This document shows positions 1-8,673 of a stretch of DNA of 64,000 nucleotides, in pieces. Within the stretch, counting starts at the first letter, position 1. Every line of letters begins with the position of its first letter. Origin of the DNA: Alitabrizicola rongguiensis. Its GTDB lineage: Bacteria; Pseudomonadota; Alphaproteobacteria; Rhodobacterales; Rhodobacteraceae. The position numbers were made by a program, and so were the translations under genes. The notes beneath the pieces were generated by a model. The model did not search any database. It was not told the origin of the DNA and saw only the letters and a program-made list of their open reading frames with translations. The DNA is taken from the NCBI RefSeq assembly GCF_021491355.1, contig NZ_JAKENF010000002.1:868001-932000 (forward strand). The letters are read 5' to 3'.

Positions 1-220
1 TCATGGTCGTGAGCGTGCGCACGACGCCCGGAATGTCGAACAGCCGTTCGTTCAGATAGCGGCCCACATCCTCTTCCTCGGGGATGTAGACCTTGGCGAT
101 GAGATCGTATTCGCCCGAGGTCGAGTAAAGCTCCGACACGAGTTCGCGGTCATAAATCGCGTCGGCGACCTCATAGGTCTTGCCGGGTGCGCAGCGGAAC
201 TGGACGAAGACGCAGTGCAT
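1..220 (-). CDS. Lrp/AsnC ligand-binding-domain protein, 3' end cut by window edge
   Basis: The minus strand encodes about 73 residues starting MHCVFVQFRCAPGKTYEV and reading into the window edge. The pattern (beta strand, helix, then SGEYDLIAKVYIP and the FDIPGVVRTLT end) is that of the RAM/AsnC ligand-binding domain of Lrp-family proteins. No helix-turn-helix domain precedes it, so it belongs to the stand-alone one-domain class, which usually has about 78 residues; only a few are missing. I chose the ATG at 220 because GAGAAGGA lies just upstream; an in-frame GTG further up is less well placed. Such proteins bind amino acids or partner with full-length Lrp proteins; the ligand is unknown. 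Confidence 0.75.
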   Translation of the reverse strand, partial: MHCVFVQFRCAPGKTYEVADAIYDRELVSELYSTSGEYDLIAKVYIPEEEDVGRYLNERLFDIPGVVRTLTTM

Positions 221-363
221 GAAGGAATCCTTCTCGGGTGACGCCACGGAGAATAGTCGGCTTCAGTCTCTAGCGGAAGCGATGCAGGGGGCTTTACGTC
301 CCATCGACTCTGCGGGGCTCTCTCCCGAGGATACTTCGAAACAGAAGAAGCTGGCAGTGTGTC

Positions 364-1890
364 TCATTCTGCCTCGGCCTCGAGTGCCAGCGGCGCGGCC
401 CGTGTCGGCAGGTCGTCGGTCGAAAGCGCGCGCTGCGGCATGGCAAGACGGTTGCGCACGACCCAGTGCAAGCGGTGCTCGGCGCGGGTGATCGCCACAT
501 AGGCCAGGCGCTTCCACAGCGGCAGGCCCGCCTCCATCCGTCCGGATTGCGCCGCGGCGTAGAGGTCAGGCGCAAAGACCTGGACCTCTTCCCATTGCGA
601 GCCCTGCGCCTTGTGAATCGTCACCGCGGCGCCGTGCAGGAAGGCCGCGCCCATCGTGGCGGCATGGGGGATGAAGGGCTCTTCCTCGTCGGGCTTCTCG
701 ATCTTGATGATCGCCGCGGCCGAGAGCTGCGGCTCTTCGGCGCCAATCACGTGCAGCTTGGCAAAGCCGCTGCGGTTGCCTGCGCCAAGGTAGATGACCT
801 GGGCCCCCTTGATGAGGCCGCGCGCCTCGAGGTCGATGCGCTTCTTGCGGTGCTTCAGCGGAAGTTCGATCCCGTCGCAGATAAGGGGCTCGCCGGGCAG
901 AAGTTCGAAATCTGGCGCGCCATGGGCGGTCCGGAAGGCGGTGATGAGCCGCACGCGTGTTGCGTTGCGCCAGACAAGAACCGGCGAGCGTGCCATCAGG
1001 TCGGAGTCGACCCTTTGCGCCAGCACCACACGGTCGTCATGCCGAGCCACCTCCTCGACCATCCGCTCGAAATCCTCGAAGCTCAGTGCCGGGTCGGCGA
1101 GCGCATGGGCCAGGTCGAGGATAGGATTGCCCTCGACCTGCCGGTGGATGCGATCGAGGATCAGCTTTCGGGTGTCGCCGAGCTTGTTGAACACCATCTC
1201 GCCTGATTGGCCGACCGGGGCCAACTGCGCCGGGTCGCCAAACAGCACCAGTGTCGGGAAGATCTCGCGCAGGTCATCGAACTGGCGTTCGTCGAGCATC
1301 GAGCTTTCATCGACAAAACCGATGTCGAGTGGTTCTTCCCGCCGCTTCCAGCCCTTGATAAAGTCGCTGCCCCTCAGCCCCGCCGCCGCCAGCGCGCCTG
1401 GGATCGAGGGCAGGCTGTCGTAGAATGCCTTGGCTCGATCAAGCTGCGTCTCGGTCAGGCCTTCGACCACGGGACGCGTGGCCTGACCAGCCAGCCAGTC
1501 GGCGATCTTCTCGTATTGCGGGTCATAGACCGGGGTATAGAGGATGCGGTGGATCGTGGTGGCCGGAACCCCCCGCATGCGCAGGACCGACGCGGCCTTG
1601 TTCGTGGGGGCCAGGATGGCAAGGGTTCGACGATCCTTGCGGCGGCGCCCCTCGTAATCACCCGTGACGATCTCGACCCCGGCTGACTTTAGGGCGTGGT
1701 AGAGGCTTGCGAGCAGCATGGTCTTTCCCGACCCGGCCTTGCCCAGAACGGCGAGGACAGAGGCCTTGCCATCGGCCTGCGGGGTCAGCGTGCCCTCGAC
1801 CAGATCGACACCCATGCCGCGAAGCTGGTCAGCGACGCGATCCCAGGCCTCGGCCTGGTCGTCGGAAAAGGTCAGCGCGGGGGCCTGCAT
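364..1890 (-). CDS. RecD-like ATP-dependent DNA helicase (superfamily 1)
   Basis: A 508-residue superfamily 1 helicase. Visible motifs are Walker A GKAGSGKT (about 50-57), an adenine-contact-like APTNKAA (about 94-100), Walker B-type DESSMLD (about 194-200), FGDPAQLAPVG (about 217), and a C-terminal UvrD-like part with TIHKAQGSQW and YVAITRAEHR. This is the AAA_30/UvrD_C_2 layout of RecD-like proteins. It lacks RecBCD partners nearby and is shorter than RecD2. The reading frame extends 43 codons upstream, but that stretch is arginine- and proline-rich without family features, so I start at MQAPALTFSDDQAEAW (1890). A small gene lies just upstream on the same strand. Family assignment is firm; the exact repair role is unknown. 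Confidence 0.85.
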   Translation of the reverse strand: MQAPALTFSDDQAEAWDRVADQLRGMGVDLVEGTLTPQADGKASVLAVLGKAGSGKTMLLASLYHALKSAGVEIVTGDYEGRRRKDRRTLAILAPTNKAASVLRMRGVPATTIHRILYTPVYDPQYEKIADWLAGQATRPVVEGLTETQLDRAKAFYDSLPSIPGALAAAGLRGSDFIKGWKRREEPLDIGFVDESSMLDERQFDDLREIFPTLVLFGDPAQLAPVGQSGEMVFNKLGDTRKLILDRIHRQVEGNPILDLAHALADPALSFEDFERMVEEVARHDDRVVLAQRVDSDLMARSPVLVWRNATRVRLITAFRTAHGAPDFELLPGEPLICDGIELPLKHRKKRIDLEARGLIKGAQVIYLGAGNRSGFAKLHVIGAEEPQLSAAAIIKIEKPDEEEPFIPHAATMGAAFLHGAAVTIHKAQGSQWEEVQVFAPDLYAAAQSGRMEAGLPLWKRLAYVAITRAEHRLHWVVRNRLAMPQRALSTDDLPTRAAPLALEAEAE

Positions 1891-1930
1891 GGCGCGGACC
1901 TTAGACGCTGCCGAAGAGCAGTGCCAGCGG

Positions 1931-2122
1931 TCAGTTTGGACGGGACCGATGCGGCTGAACCTCGCCGTCTTCTTCTTCCCGATCGGGGCGGCGGGTCGTG
2001 GCAAGCTCTCGCCTTGCAATCCTCATCGCCTCTTCGACCTTGCCGGCCAGGCCCGGCATGTCGTTGGACAAGGCATAGAGACGAAGGTCTGCCAATACGT
2101 CAAAAATCCAATCGTGAGCCAT
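1931..2122 (-). CDS. Small conserved-looking hypothetical protein
   Basis: A 63-residue protein starting MAHDWIFDVLADLRLYA, mostly helical, with a polar arginine-rich tail. It sits 40 bp upstream of the RecD-like helicase on the same strand and may be co-transcribed. No domain is recognised. From memory, similar small proteins occur in other Rhodobacterales. No strong ribosome binding site precedes the chosen ATG; an earlier in-frame ATG at 2161 would add 13 residues. Confidence 0.5.
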   Translation of the reverse strand: MAHDWIFDVLADLRLYALSNDMPGLAGKVEEAMRIARRELATTRRPDREEEDGEVQPHRSRPN

Positions 2123-2230
2123 GTGAAACGACCCGAGCAAAAAACCAACTCGGAAAATCATAACACAAATTCAAAGGATTTTATTGTTCGTAGCCAAGCA
2201 ACAGACCGTTGTCGGGCCCTAAACAACGAA

Positions 2231-2257
2231 CCCCGGCGCCCAGATTGGGCGCCGGGG
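2231..2257 (-). terminator. Hairpin terminator of ccr
   Basis: Two perfect 12-base arms (2231-2242 and 2246-2257, CCCCGGCGCCCA and its complement) flank a 3-base loop, 8 bp past the ccr stop codon. On the minus strand the stem is followed by TTCGTTGTTT, a moderate T-rich tail, as expected for an intrinsic terminator. Confidence 0.8.
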
Positions 2258-2265
2258 CTGGAATT

Positions 2266-3555
2266 TCAGCGCTGCCCGGCGTCCAGCGCGTCTTCGAAGG
2301 TGCGCAGGCCGGTCCGCGGAGCTTGCACCAGCACCGCCATGTTCCCCGGCTTGTGCTGGTTCTTGTACATCTTGGTATGGGCCTGCGGGATCTCGTTCCA
2401 GGCGAAGACCTCCGACATGCAGGGGTCGAGACGGCGTTCGCACATCAGCCGGTTGGCCGCCGCGGCCTGCTTGAGATGGGCGAAGTGGCTGCCCTGCAGG
2501 CGCTTCTGGTGCATCCACATGTAGCGCACGTCGAAGGTGCAGTTGAAGCCGGTCGTCCCGGCGCAGATCACCACCATGCCGCCCTTCTTGCAGACCAGCG
2601 ACGAGACCGGGAAGGTCGCCTCGCCCGGATGCTCGAACACCATGTCGACGTTCACGCCCTTGCCGGTGATGTCCCAGATCGCCTTTCCGAACTTGCGGGC
2701 TTCCTTCAGCCACTCGTTGTATTCGGCCGAGTTGACCTTGGGCAGCTGCCCCCAGCACTTGAACTCCTTGCGGTTGATGACGCCCTTCGCGCCCAGCCCC
2801 ATCACGAAGTCGCGCTTGTCCTCTTCGCTGATGACGCCGATCGCGTTCGCGCCCGCGGTGTTGATGAGCTGGATCGCATAGGAGCCAAGGCCGCCCGAGG
2901 CACCCCAGACCAGCACGTTCTGGCCCGGCTGCAGGTCATGCGGCGGATGGCCGAAAAGCATCCGGTAGGCGGTAGCAAGCGTCAGCGTGTAGCAGGCCGA
3001 CTCTTCCCAGGTCAGGTGCTTCGGCCGCGGCATCAACTGCTGGGCCTGCACGCGGGTGAACTGGGCAAAGGAACCGTCCGGCGTCTCATAACCCCAGATG
3101 CGCTGCGTCGGGCTGAACATCGGGTCGCCGCCGTTGCACTCCTCGTCGTCACCATCGTCCTGGTTGCAGTGAATGACCACCTCGTCGCCGACCTTCCAGC
3201 GCTTGACCTTGTCGCCCACCGCCCAGACGATCCCCGACGCGTCCGAGCCGGCGATGTGATAGGGCTGCTTGTGGCCGTCGAACGGGCTGATCGGCTGGCC
3301 GAGGCCAGCCCAAACGCCATTGTAGTTCACGCCAGCGGCCATAACGAGCACAAGGACCTCGTGGCTGTCGATCTTCCAGGTATCGACCACCTCGACCTGC
3401 ATGGCCTTTTCAGGCTCGCCATGCCGCTCGCGCCGGATCGCCCAGGCGTACATTTTCGGCGGCACGTAGCCGAGCGGAGGCATCTCTCCAATCTCGTAGA
3501 GGTCTTTCTGCGGCGCGTCGTAAGTTGCGATGCCTTCTTGCGCGTCCAATGCCAT
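2266..3555 (-). CDS. ccr: Crotonyl-CoA carboxylase/reductase
   Basis: A 429-residue medium-chain dehydrogenase/reductase of the crotonyl-CoA carboxylase/reductase type. It reductively carboxylates crotonyl-CoA to (2S)-ethylmalonyl-CoA with NADPH and CO2, the signature step of the ethylmalonyl-CoA pathway. The N-terminal acyl-CoA-binding half (YAWAIRRERHGEP, AGVNYNGVWAGLG, HIAGSDASG) is followed by the Rossmann motif GASGGLGSYAI (about 218-228). Length is normal for the family. The frame has GTG then ATG; I use the ATG (3555) behind GGGAGAG. A terminator follows directly. ecm, the next-but-one enzyme of the pathway, lies 2.6 kb away on the opposite strand. The upstream region carries a TTGCGA-type repeat (3631-3650). 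Confidence 0.97.
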   Translation of the reverse strand: MALDAQEGIATYDAPQKDLYEIGEMPPLGYVPPKMYAWAIRRERHGEPEKAMQVEVVDTWKIDSHEVLVLVMAAGVNYNGVWAGLGQPISPFDGHKQPYHIAGSDASGIVWAVGDKVKRWKVGDEVVIHCNQDDGDDEECNGGDPMFSPTQRIWGYETPDGSFAQFTRVQAQQLMPRPKHLTWEESACYTLTLATAYRMLFGHPPHDLQPGQNVLVWGASGGLGSYAIQLINTAGANAIGVISEEDKRDFVMGLGAKGVINRKEFKCWGQLPKVNSAEYNEWLKEARKFGKAIWDITGKGVNVDMVFEHPGEATFPVSSLVCKKGGMVVICAGTTGFNCTFDVRYMWMHQKRLQGSHFAHLKQAAAANRLMCERRLDPCMSEVFAWNEIPQAHTKMYKNQHKPGNMAVLVQAPRTGLRTFEDALDAGQR

Positions 3556-3630
3556 CACTTTGCTCTCCCTCGGGAAACCTGTGCCGCGACGCAGAATCGC
3601 ACCGCTTTCTGGGGAGAGAATTAGAATCGA

Positions 3631-3650
3631 GGAAGCAATATCGCAATAGG
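3631..3650 (-). promoter_or_regulatory. Possible TTGCGA-type regulatory repeat upstream of ccr
   Basis: On the minus strand this reads CCTATTGCGATATTGCTTCC, two TTGC half-sites 8 bp apart, about 75-95 bp upstream of the ccr start. Related TTGCGA elements occur upstream of ecm, sdhC, mcl2 and sucC. RamB/PccR (ScfR) regulators of short-chain acyl-CoA metabolism bind TTTGCAAA-like half-sites, so such a regulator is a candidate. This is inference only. Confidence 0.35.
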
Positions 3651-3671
3651 TTTAAGATCAATTTTGTAATT

Positions 3672-5069
3672 TTATGTCTGCGGCGTTGCAGCAACGCGCT
3701 CGAGCATCTGCAGGATCGGGCTGGCGTAGTAGGCCAGAAGCGCTTCCTTGCCGGGGGCCGGACAGAGCGCGTTTTCCAGCTCCAGGATCATGTCGCGCTG
3801 GATCAGAGCGCCCAACCCTTCGACAATCGCACCAAGTGCGCCCCCCTCCGGCAGTTCAAGCGGCTGGCCCGCAGCCTCCAGCCGCTCGACAATATCTGCC
3901 ACCCGCCCCGGCAATTCGGCGCGGGGCACAGGCGAGGTCCCGATGGCCGCGGCGACCAGCGGCACGGGCAGGACGGGCACGCTTTTCTGAACCTCTTCCA
4001 TGAGTCGCACGCCAAGTCCGACAGTTACCCGCTCGAACGAAAGTCCCTCAGTCCTGTCGCCCACGAATTCGCGAAGGCTGAGCGGGGCGCCAAAGGCCAC
4101 GGTGGCCGTGCCAAAGCCCGGAAAGCGTCCGGTCAGCTTGCGCCAGATCATGCGCCAGATGAAACCGAGGATCGCCAGAGGCCGGGCACGAAACCGCCTG
4201 ATGCCTGTCTGATGTGCCTCGGTCAGCAGGCGATCCTCCAGCACCCGGTCATAGGCCAGCCCCACCGGCACGAAGACGACATCGCGCGACGGCTCGTGCT
4301 CGAAGCCCTGCACCATGTAGGACAAAAGCCCAAGTTTGGCTGCGCCAACCCGTCCATCCAGAGAGAGGCCCCCTTCCGGGAAGATTGCCTGCGTCGTTCC
4401 TTCGGCGGTGGCCATCTGCACATAGCGCGCCAGGACCTGACGATAGAGATGGTTGCGTGAATTGCGGCGGATAAAGTAGGCGCCGGTCGACCGGATCAGC
4501 GCCGACAGGGGCCAGATGCGCGCCCATTCGCCCACGGCGTAGGAAATGGCAGAGCGGTCTGCAACCAGCCACGTGACCAGCACGTAATCCATGTTGCTGC
4601 GGTGGTTCATGACGAAGACCACCGTCGCGCGCGGATCGATCTCGGCGATCGCGTCATCGACCTTGCCCACCTTGACCCGGTAGAAGAGCTGGCTCAGCCA
4701 GCGCGCCGCCGAGGTGGCGAAGCCGAAATAGAGCGTGGCCGAAAATGCGGGCGCAATCTCGCGCGCGTAGCTGCGCGCCTCGTCGAAGACGACGTTCTCG
4801 GGCTTGCCGGTCTCGGTCGCCTCCTCGACGACCGCAGCCATGACCTTGGGATCGTAGGCAAGGCGTACGACAACATCCTGCCTCCGCATGAACTTGAAGG
4901 GAGAGATCGGCCGCACCAGCCGGGCATTCAGCCGGGCAACGGCCCGTTCCATCCTCCGGCGGAAGAACCAGCGCACCGAAGGGAACAGGAAATGCGACAG
5001 GAATGCCACCGCCGCGAAGGCGACGATCAGCACGAACAGCCACAGCGGCAGCTCAACGGTTGAGAACAT
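3672..5069 (-). CDS. Membrane-anchored glycerolipid acyltransferase (PlsB/PlsC family)
   Basis: A 465-residue protein with an N-terminal membrane segment (LPLWLFVLIVAFAAVAFL) and a PlsC-type acyltransferase domain in its middle. The catalytic HX4D motif appears as NHRSNMDYVL and the phosphate-binding motif as FPEGG. It is longer than a plain lysophosphatidate acyltransferase and resembles the alphaproteobacterial proteins annotated as glycerol-3-phosphate acyltransferase. It probably transfers acyl chains to glycerol-3-phosphate or lysophosphatidate at the inner membrane. It lies upstream of ccr on the same strand, but the 116-bp gap and the ccr-proximal element suggest separate promoters. 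The exact acceptor is uncertain. Confidence 0.82.
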   Translation of the reverse strand: MFSTVELPLWLFVLIVAFAAVAFLSHFLFPSVRWFFRRRMERAVARLNARLVRPISPFKFMRRQDVVVRLAYDPKVMAAVVEEATETGKPENVVFDEARSYAREIAPAFSATLYFGFATSAARWLSQLFYRVKVGKVDDAIAEIDPRATVVFVMNHRSNMDYVLVTWLVADRSAISYAVGEWARIWPLSALIRSTGAYFIRRNSRNHLYRQVLARYVQMATAEGTTQAIFPEGGLSLDGRVGAAKLGLLSYMVQGFEHEPSRDVVFVPVGLAYDRVLEDRLLTEAHQTGIRRFRARPLAILGFIWRMIWRKLTGRFPGFGTATVAFGAPLSLREFVGDRTEGLSFERVTVGLGVRLMEEVQKSVPVLPVPLVAAAIGTSPVPRAELPGRVADIVERLEAAGQPLELPEGGALGAIVEGLGALIQRDMILELENALCPAPGKEALLAYYASPILQMLERVAATPQT

Positions 5070-5114
5070 GGCCCCCGTCTCGGTGGGCCGCGGGGCTGGC
5101 GGAGGGGAAGCCCG

Positions 5115-5540
5115 TCACTGGAAAGCCAGCGTCGCCATGAGCACGATCAGTGCGAACATGCCCATCCCGACCCTGCCCAGCACCGGCCCGCGCGCTGCAG
5201 CCGCCATATCCCCTGCCCGCGCTCTTGCGCCGTTGCGGACAGTGTAGATCACAAGCGCGATCAGGAGGACCACGAGCAGCATCTTGGCCCAGAAAGTGGC
5301 CGGCATTTCCGCCGCATCGTAGCGCGCCCAGACAAGGAAAAGCCCGGAAACGATCAGCACTCCGATTGCCGCGCGCCCCATCTTCGACAGCCTGTCGATG
5401 GTTCCGCCGAAGGAGGGCCGCGCCTCGGGCGGGCCCTGTAGCATCATCCGCCCCACGACGGGAATGCCGAAAGTCGCGCTTCCTCCGACACCAATGGCCA
5501 GAAAGTGCGACCAGAGCGCAATCTTCACCAACAGATCCAT
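5115..5540 (-). CDS. Four-helix membrane protein, CopD-like
   Basis: A 141-residue integral membrane protein with about four hydrophobic segments and a short polar tail. It starts MDLLVKIALWSHFLAIGVGGSATFG; the early histidine in the first helix and the two-by-two helix layout resemble small CopD/DUF2214-like proteins, but the similarity is only in pattern. I chose the ATG at 5540 because the in-frame extension upstream (GYPRGPCPRGR) is not protein-like. It lies 45 bp upstream of the acyltransferase on the same strand and may be co-transcribed. Function unknown. Confidence 0.65.
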   Translation of the reverse strand: MDLLVKIALWSHFLAIGVGGSATFGIPVVGRMMLQGPPEARPSFGGTIDRLSKMGRAAIGVLIVSGLFLVWARYDAAEMPATFWAKMLLVVLLIALVIYTVRNGARARAGDMAAAARGPVLGRVGMGMFALIVLMATLAFQ

Positions 5541-5630
5541 GAACCTCCCCCGCGGACATGGCCCACGGGGGTAGCCTTTCAAATTTCAGGCTGATTGGGA
5601 AGGCCCGGCGGCGTAGCGTGCATGCCTTAA

Positions 5631-5963
5631 TCAGGGCTGATAGTAATAGTCGCCGATCTCGCAGACATTGACATTGCCGCGGGTCAGTTCGGTGCCATCC
5701 TCGAAGATCGCCCTAAAGTCGAACTCGCAATAGCCGTACTTGTTGTCGAAATTCATGTTCATCACGCCGCCCGGCGGCAGGGTCGAGGACCCCATGACGT
5801 CCTTGCCCCATTTGGGCGAGCCAGAGTTCGTCGAATAGAAGCGGTACAGCGTCAGGCCGGTTTCGTTGTGGATCCGGACATTGCGGTCGACAGCAAGAGC
5901 CGGAGAGGCAAGAGTGAGCGTTACAGCGACTGCCAGGGTGGCGCGCATGGCATTCTTCAGCAT
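5631..5963 (-). CDS. Secreted hypothetical protein
   Basis: A 110-residue protein with a clear Sec signal peptide (MLKNAMRATLAVAVTLTLAS, cleavage after ALA) and a mature domain of about 86 residues rich in aromatic residues and beta-strand-like stretches (VRIHNETGLTLYRFYS, YCEFDFRAIFEDG). Two cysteines in the mature part could form a disulfide. The ATG at 5963 follows GAGGGAA. No family name is recognised; small periplasmic proteins with a similar N-D-x-G-x-x-I/L-Y pattern are common in alphaproteobacteria. It is divergent from ecm. Confidence 0.7.
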   Translation of the reverse strand: MLKNAMRATLAVAVTLTLASPALAVDRNVRIHNETGLTLYRFYSTNSGSPKWGKDVMGSSTLPPGGVMNMNFDNKYGYCEFDFRAIFEDGTELTRGNVNVCEIGDYYYQP

Positions 5964-6045
5964 CAAATTCCCTCATTCTCTGTAAGTGCCGGAAATCCGC
6001 CGGCAGGAGGTAACGTCGTCGTGATCCGGGGCAAAATGATGGAGA

Positions 6046-6063
6046 CTTGCGAATTTTTGCAAG
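6046..6063. promoter_or_regulatory. Imperfect palindrome CTTGC-N8-GCAAG upstream of ecm
   Basis: The sequence CTTGCGAATTTTTGCAAG pairs at 7 of 9 positions about its centre and lies 116-133 bp upstream of the ecm ATG. Its first 11 bases (CTTGCGAATTT) recur exactly upstream of sdhC on the minus strand. It is a candidate binding site for a short-chain acyl-CoA regulator of the RamB/PccR type; no binding is shown. Confidence 0.45.
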
Positions 6064-6178
6064 ACTTTGTGGCGGCGACCCGGCCGCGCCGCAGTGCAGC
6101 ACATTTTGAGTTGACAGTTTATGTCGCCTGTGAATTCTTCCGTGAAAGAAAATTACGCGCCCGAATCCGGAGGCCCCG

Positions 6179-8146
6179 ATGACCGCAGCCGCAAAGGAAC
6201 AGCCCTGGCTCTTCCGCACCTATGCCGGCCATTCGACTGCTGCGGCCTCGAACGCACTCTACCGCACCAATCTTGCCAAGGGGCAGACGGGCCTTTCCGT
6301 CGCCTTCGACCTGCCGACACAAACCGGCTATGACAGCGACCACGAACTCGCCAGGGGCGAGGTCGGCAAGGTCGGCGTTCCGATCAGCCATCTGGGTGAC
6401 ATGCGGACCCTGTTCCAGGACATTCCACTGGAGCAGATGAACACCTCGATGACGATCAACGCGACCGCGCCGTGGCTGCTTGCGCTCTACATCGCTGTGG
6501 CCGAGGAACAGGGCGCAGACGTCGCCAAGCTGCAGGGCACCGTCCAGAACGACATCATCAAGGAATACCTGTCGCGCGGGACCTATATCTGCCCGCCGAA
6601 ACCCAGCTTGCGCATGATCACCGATGTCGCGGCCTATACCGCGACCCACCTACCCAAGTGGAACCCAATGAACGTCTGCTCCTACCACCTGCAAGAGGCA
6701 GGCGCGACGCCCGAGCAGGAGTTGGCCTTTGCCCTCGCGACCGCCTGCGCGGTGCTCGATGATCTGAAAGGGAAAGTTCCGGGGGTAGATTTCCCCAACA
6801 TGGTCGGCCGCATCTCGTTCTTCGTGAACGCGGGAATCCGCTTCGTGACCGAGATGTGCAAGATGCGGGCGTTCGTCGACCTTTGGGACGAGATCCTGCA
6901 GGAGCGCTATGGCATCACCGACGCCAAGTACCGCCGCTTCCGCTACGGCGTCCAGGTCAACTCGCTCGGCCTGACCGAGCAGCAGCCGGAAAACAACGTC
7001 TACCGCATCCTGCTCGAGATGCTGGCTGTCACTCTCTCGAAAAAGGCCCGCGCCCGCGCCGTCCAGCTTCCCGCCTGGAACGAGGCACTTGGCCTTCCGC
7101 GCCCGTGGGATCAGCAATGGTCGCTCCGGATGCAGCAGATCCTCGCCTACGAGACCGACCTTCTGGAATACGATGACCTGTTCGACGGCAATCCGGCCGT
7201 GGACCGCAAGGTTGCCGAACTGCAGGATGGCGCCCGCGCCGAGCTTGCCCAGATCGATGCGATGGGCGGCGCTGTGGCCGCGATCGAATACATGAAGTCG
7301 CGACTGGTGGAGTCGAACTCCGAACGCCTTGCCCGCATTGAAGCGAAAGAGACGGTCGTGGTCGGCGTCAACCGCTGGACCGAGGCGGCCCCCTCCCCTC
7401 TCACAGCCGGCGACGGCGCAATCATGGTTGTGGACGAGGCAGCGGAGCGTGACCAACTCGACCGCCTGACCTCCTGGCGTGCCGCGCGTGACGAAAGCAA
7501 GGTCAAGGCCGCGCTCGAAGCCGTCCGCCAAGCTGCCGCGTCTGGCGCCAACATCATGCCGCCCTCGATCGCCGCGGCCAAGGCCGGCGCGACCACCGGC
7601 GAATGGGGCGACGTGGTGCGCAAGGCCTTCGGCCAGTATCGCGGGCCGACCGGGGTCTCGAAGAACCCCTCGAACCGCACCGAGGGCCTCGACCCGATCC
7701 GCGAGGCGGTCGATGCCGTCTCGGCCAAGCTCGGCCGCAAGCTCAAGTTCCTCGTCGGCAAGCCCGGCCTCGACGGCCATTCGAACGGCGCCGAACAGAT
7801 CGCCGCCCGCGCCCGCGACTGCGGCATGGACATCCATTACGAGGGCATCCGCCTGACCCCGGCCGAGATCGTCTCGGCCGCCGCCGACCAGCAGGCGCAT
7901 GTCGTGGGCCTGTCGATCCTGTCGGGCAGCCACCTGCCGCTGATCGCCGAAGTCATGGACCGCATGCGCGCTTCGGGCCTATCGGATGTGCCAGTTGTCG
8001 TCGGTGGCATCATTCCTGAAGAGGATGCAGCCCAGCTTCGCGCCATGGGTGTCGCCGCCGTCTACACGCCGAAGGACTTCGAGTTGAACCGCATCATGCT
8101 CGACATCGTCGCATTGGTAGACGCCCGTCCCATCGCCGCTGAATGA
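6179..8146 (+). CDS. ecm: Ethylmalonyl-CoA mutase (coenzyme B12-dependent)
   Basis: A 655-residue acyl-CoA mutase. The N-terminal part holds the substrate barrel (FRTYAGHSTAAASNALYRTNLAKGQTGLSVAFDLPTQ is split here only by family features: the AGHS and FDLPTQTGYDSDH signatures). The C-terminal cobalamin-binding domain carries DGHSNG (about 532-537), the DxHxxG motif whose histidine ligates cobalt, plus GLSILSGSHL and VVVGGIIPEED. It converts (2R)-ethylmalonyl-CoA to methylsuccinyl-CoA. Length and the MeaA-like lack of a long N-terminal extension separate it from methylmalonyl-CoA mutase, and ccr nearby supports this. Its promoter region has a CTTGC-N8-GCAAG palindrome. Confidence 0.95.
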   Translation: MTAAAKEQPWLFRTYAGHSTAAASNALYRTNLAKGQTGLSVAFDLPTQTGYDSDHELARGEVGKVGVPISHLGDMRTLFQDIPLEQMNTSMTINATAPWLLALYIAVAEEQGADVAKLQGTVQNDIIKEYLSRGTYICPPKPSLRMITDVAAYTATHLPKWNPMNVCSYHLQEAGATPEQELAFALATACAVLDDLKGKVPGVDFPNMVGRISFFVNAGIRFVTEMCKMRAFVDLWDEILQERYGITDAKYRRFRYGVQVNSLGLTEQQPENNVYRILLEMLAVTLSKKARARAVQLPAWNEALGLPRPWDQQWSLRMQQILAYETDLLEYDDLFDGNPAVDRKVAELQDGARAELAQIDAMGGAVAAIEYMKSRLVESNSERLARIEAKETVVVGVNRWTEAAPSPLTAGDGAIMVVDEAAERDQLDRLTSWRAARDESKVKAALEAVRQAAASGANIMPPSIAAAKAGATTGEWGDVVRKAFGQYRGPTGVSKNPSNRTEGLDPIREAVDAVSAKLGRKLKFLVGKPGLDGHSNGAEQIAARARDCGMDIHYEGIRLTPAEIVSAAADQQAHVVGLSILSGSHLPLIAEVMDRMRASGLSDVPVVVGGIIPEEDAAQLRAMGVAAVYTPKDFELNRIMLDIVALVDARPIAAE

Positions 8147-8147
8147 C

Positions 8148-8161
8148 TTGATCCGCGTCAA
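8148..8161. promoter_or_regulatory. FNR/FnrL-type box upstream of the DUF6455 gene
   Basis: TTGATCCGCGTCAA matches TTGAT-N4-ATCAA with one change (GTCAA), a variant common in Rhodobacter FnrL sites. It begins 1 bp after the ecm stop codon and its centre is 67 bp upstream of the GTG start at 8222, suitable for activation. Confidence 0.6.
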
Positions 8162-8221
8162 GGTCGGATCGCCTTCTTTCCGGTATCGCCCGCTTCGGGG
8201 GAACTGGAATGGAGAGAACCG

Positions 8222-8581
8222 GTGTTTGAACGCTTGCGCATGATGTTCGATCTCTGGCGCGACCAGCGCGAGATCGAAGCCCTGAGTGACCGCGAAGTCG
8301 AGGATCTGGGCGTGACCCGTGACCAGCTCCGCGCCTTTGCCCGTCTGCCGATGGATGTCCCCGAGCGGCTGACGGCGATGGCTGCCATATTTGGATTGTC
8401 CGAAGCCGACCTGAAGCAGAACTATGCGGACTACCTCGAGTTGCTAGAGGTGTGCGCCCATTGCGGCGCGCGACGCCAATGCGCCGAGACGCTGGACTCT
8501 TTCGCGACAGCCAGGCCTGAAGCCTGCGGTTTCTGTCCGAATGCGGGCACCTACGCCCAGAAGGCCGGCCTCGCCGCCTGA
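8222..8581 (+). CDS. DUF6455 family protein with two CxxC pairs
   Basis: A 119-residue protein from a GTG start, preceded by GGAGAGAACC. The N-terminal half resembles DUF1127-like helical segments (SDREVEDLGVTRDQL). The C-terminal part has CAHCGARRQC and CGFCPNA, a cysteine arrangement of the DUF6455 family that could bind a metal or an iron-sulfur cluster. It is soluble and has no signal peptide. An FNR-type box lies 67 bp upstream, so expression under low oxygen is likely. It follows ecm by 75 bp, but the box suggests its own promoter. Molecular function is unknown. Confidence 0.8.
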   Translation: MFERLRMMFDLWRDQREIEALSDREVEDLGVTRDQLRAFARLPMDVPERLTAMAAIFGLSEADLKQNYADYLELLEVCAHCGARRQCAETLDSFATARPEACGFCPNAGTYAQKAGLAA

Positions 8582-8673
8582 CCGGCGCGAAACCGCGAAA
8601 CTCTTTGTAGAAGTCTGCCAGACGCCCTTGATGACGTTTAGCTGCGCTTGGCTGCCCATTATTAAACAAAGTT

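Noticed and set aside
2209-3624. Long plus-strand ORF of 471 codons opposite ccr
   Set aside because: It is the antisense of ccr; its residues are His/Arg/Leu-rich without domains. Such shadows are usual in GC-rich DNA.
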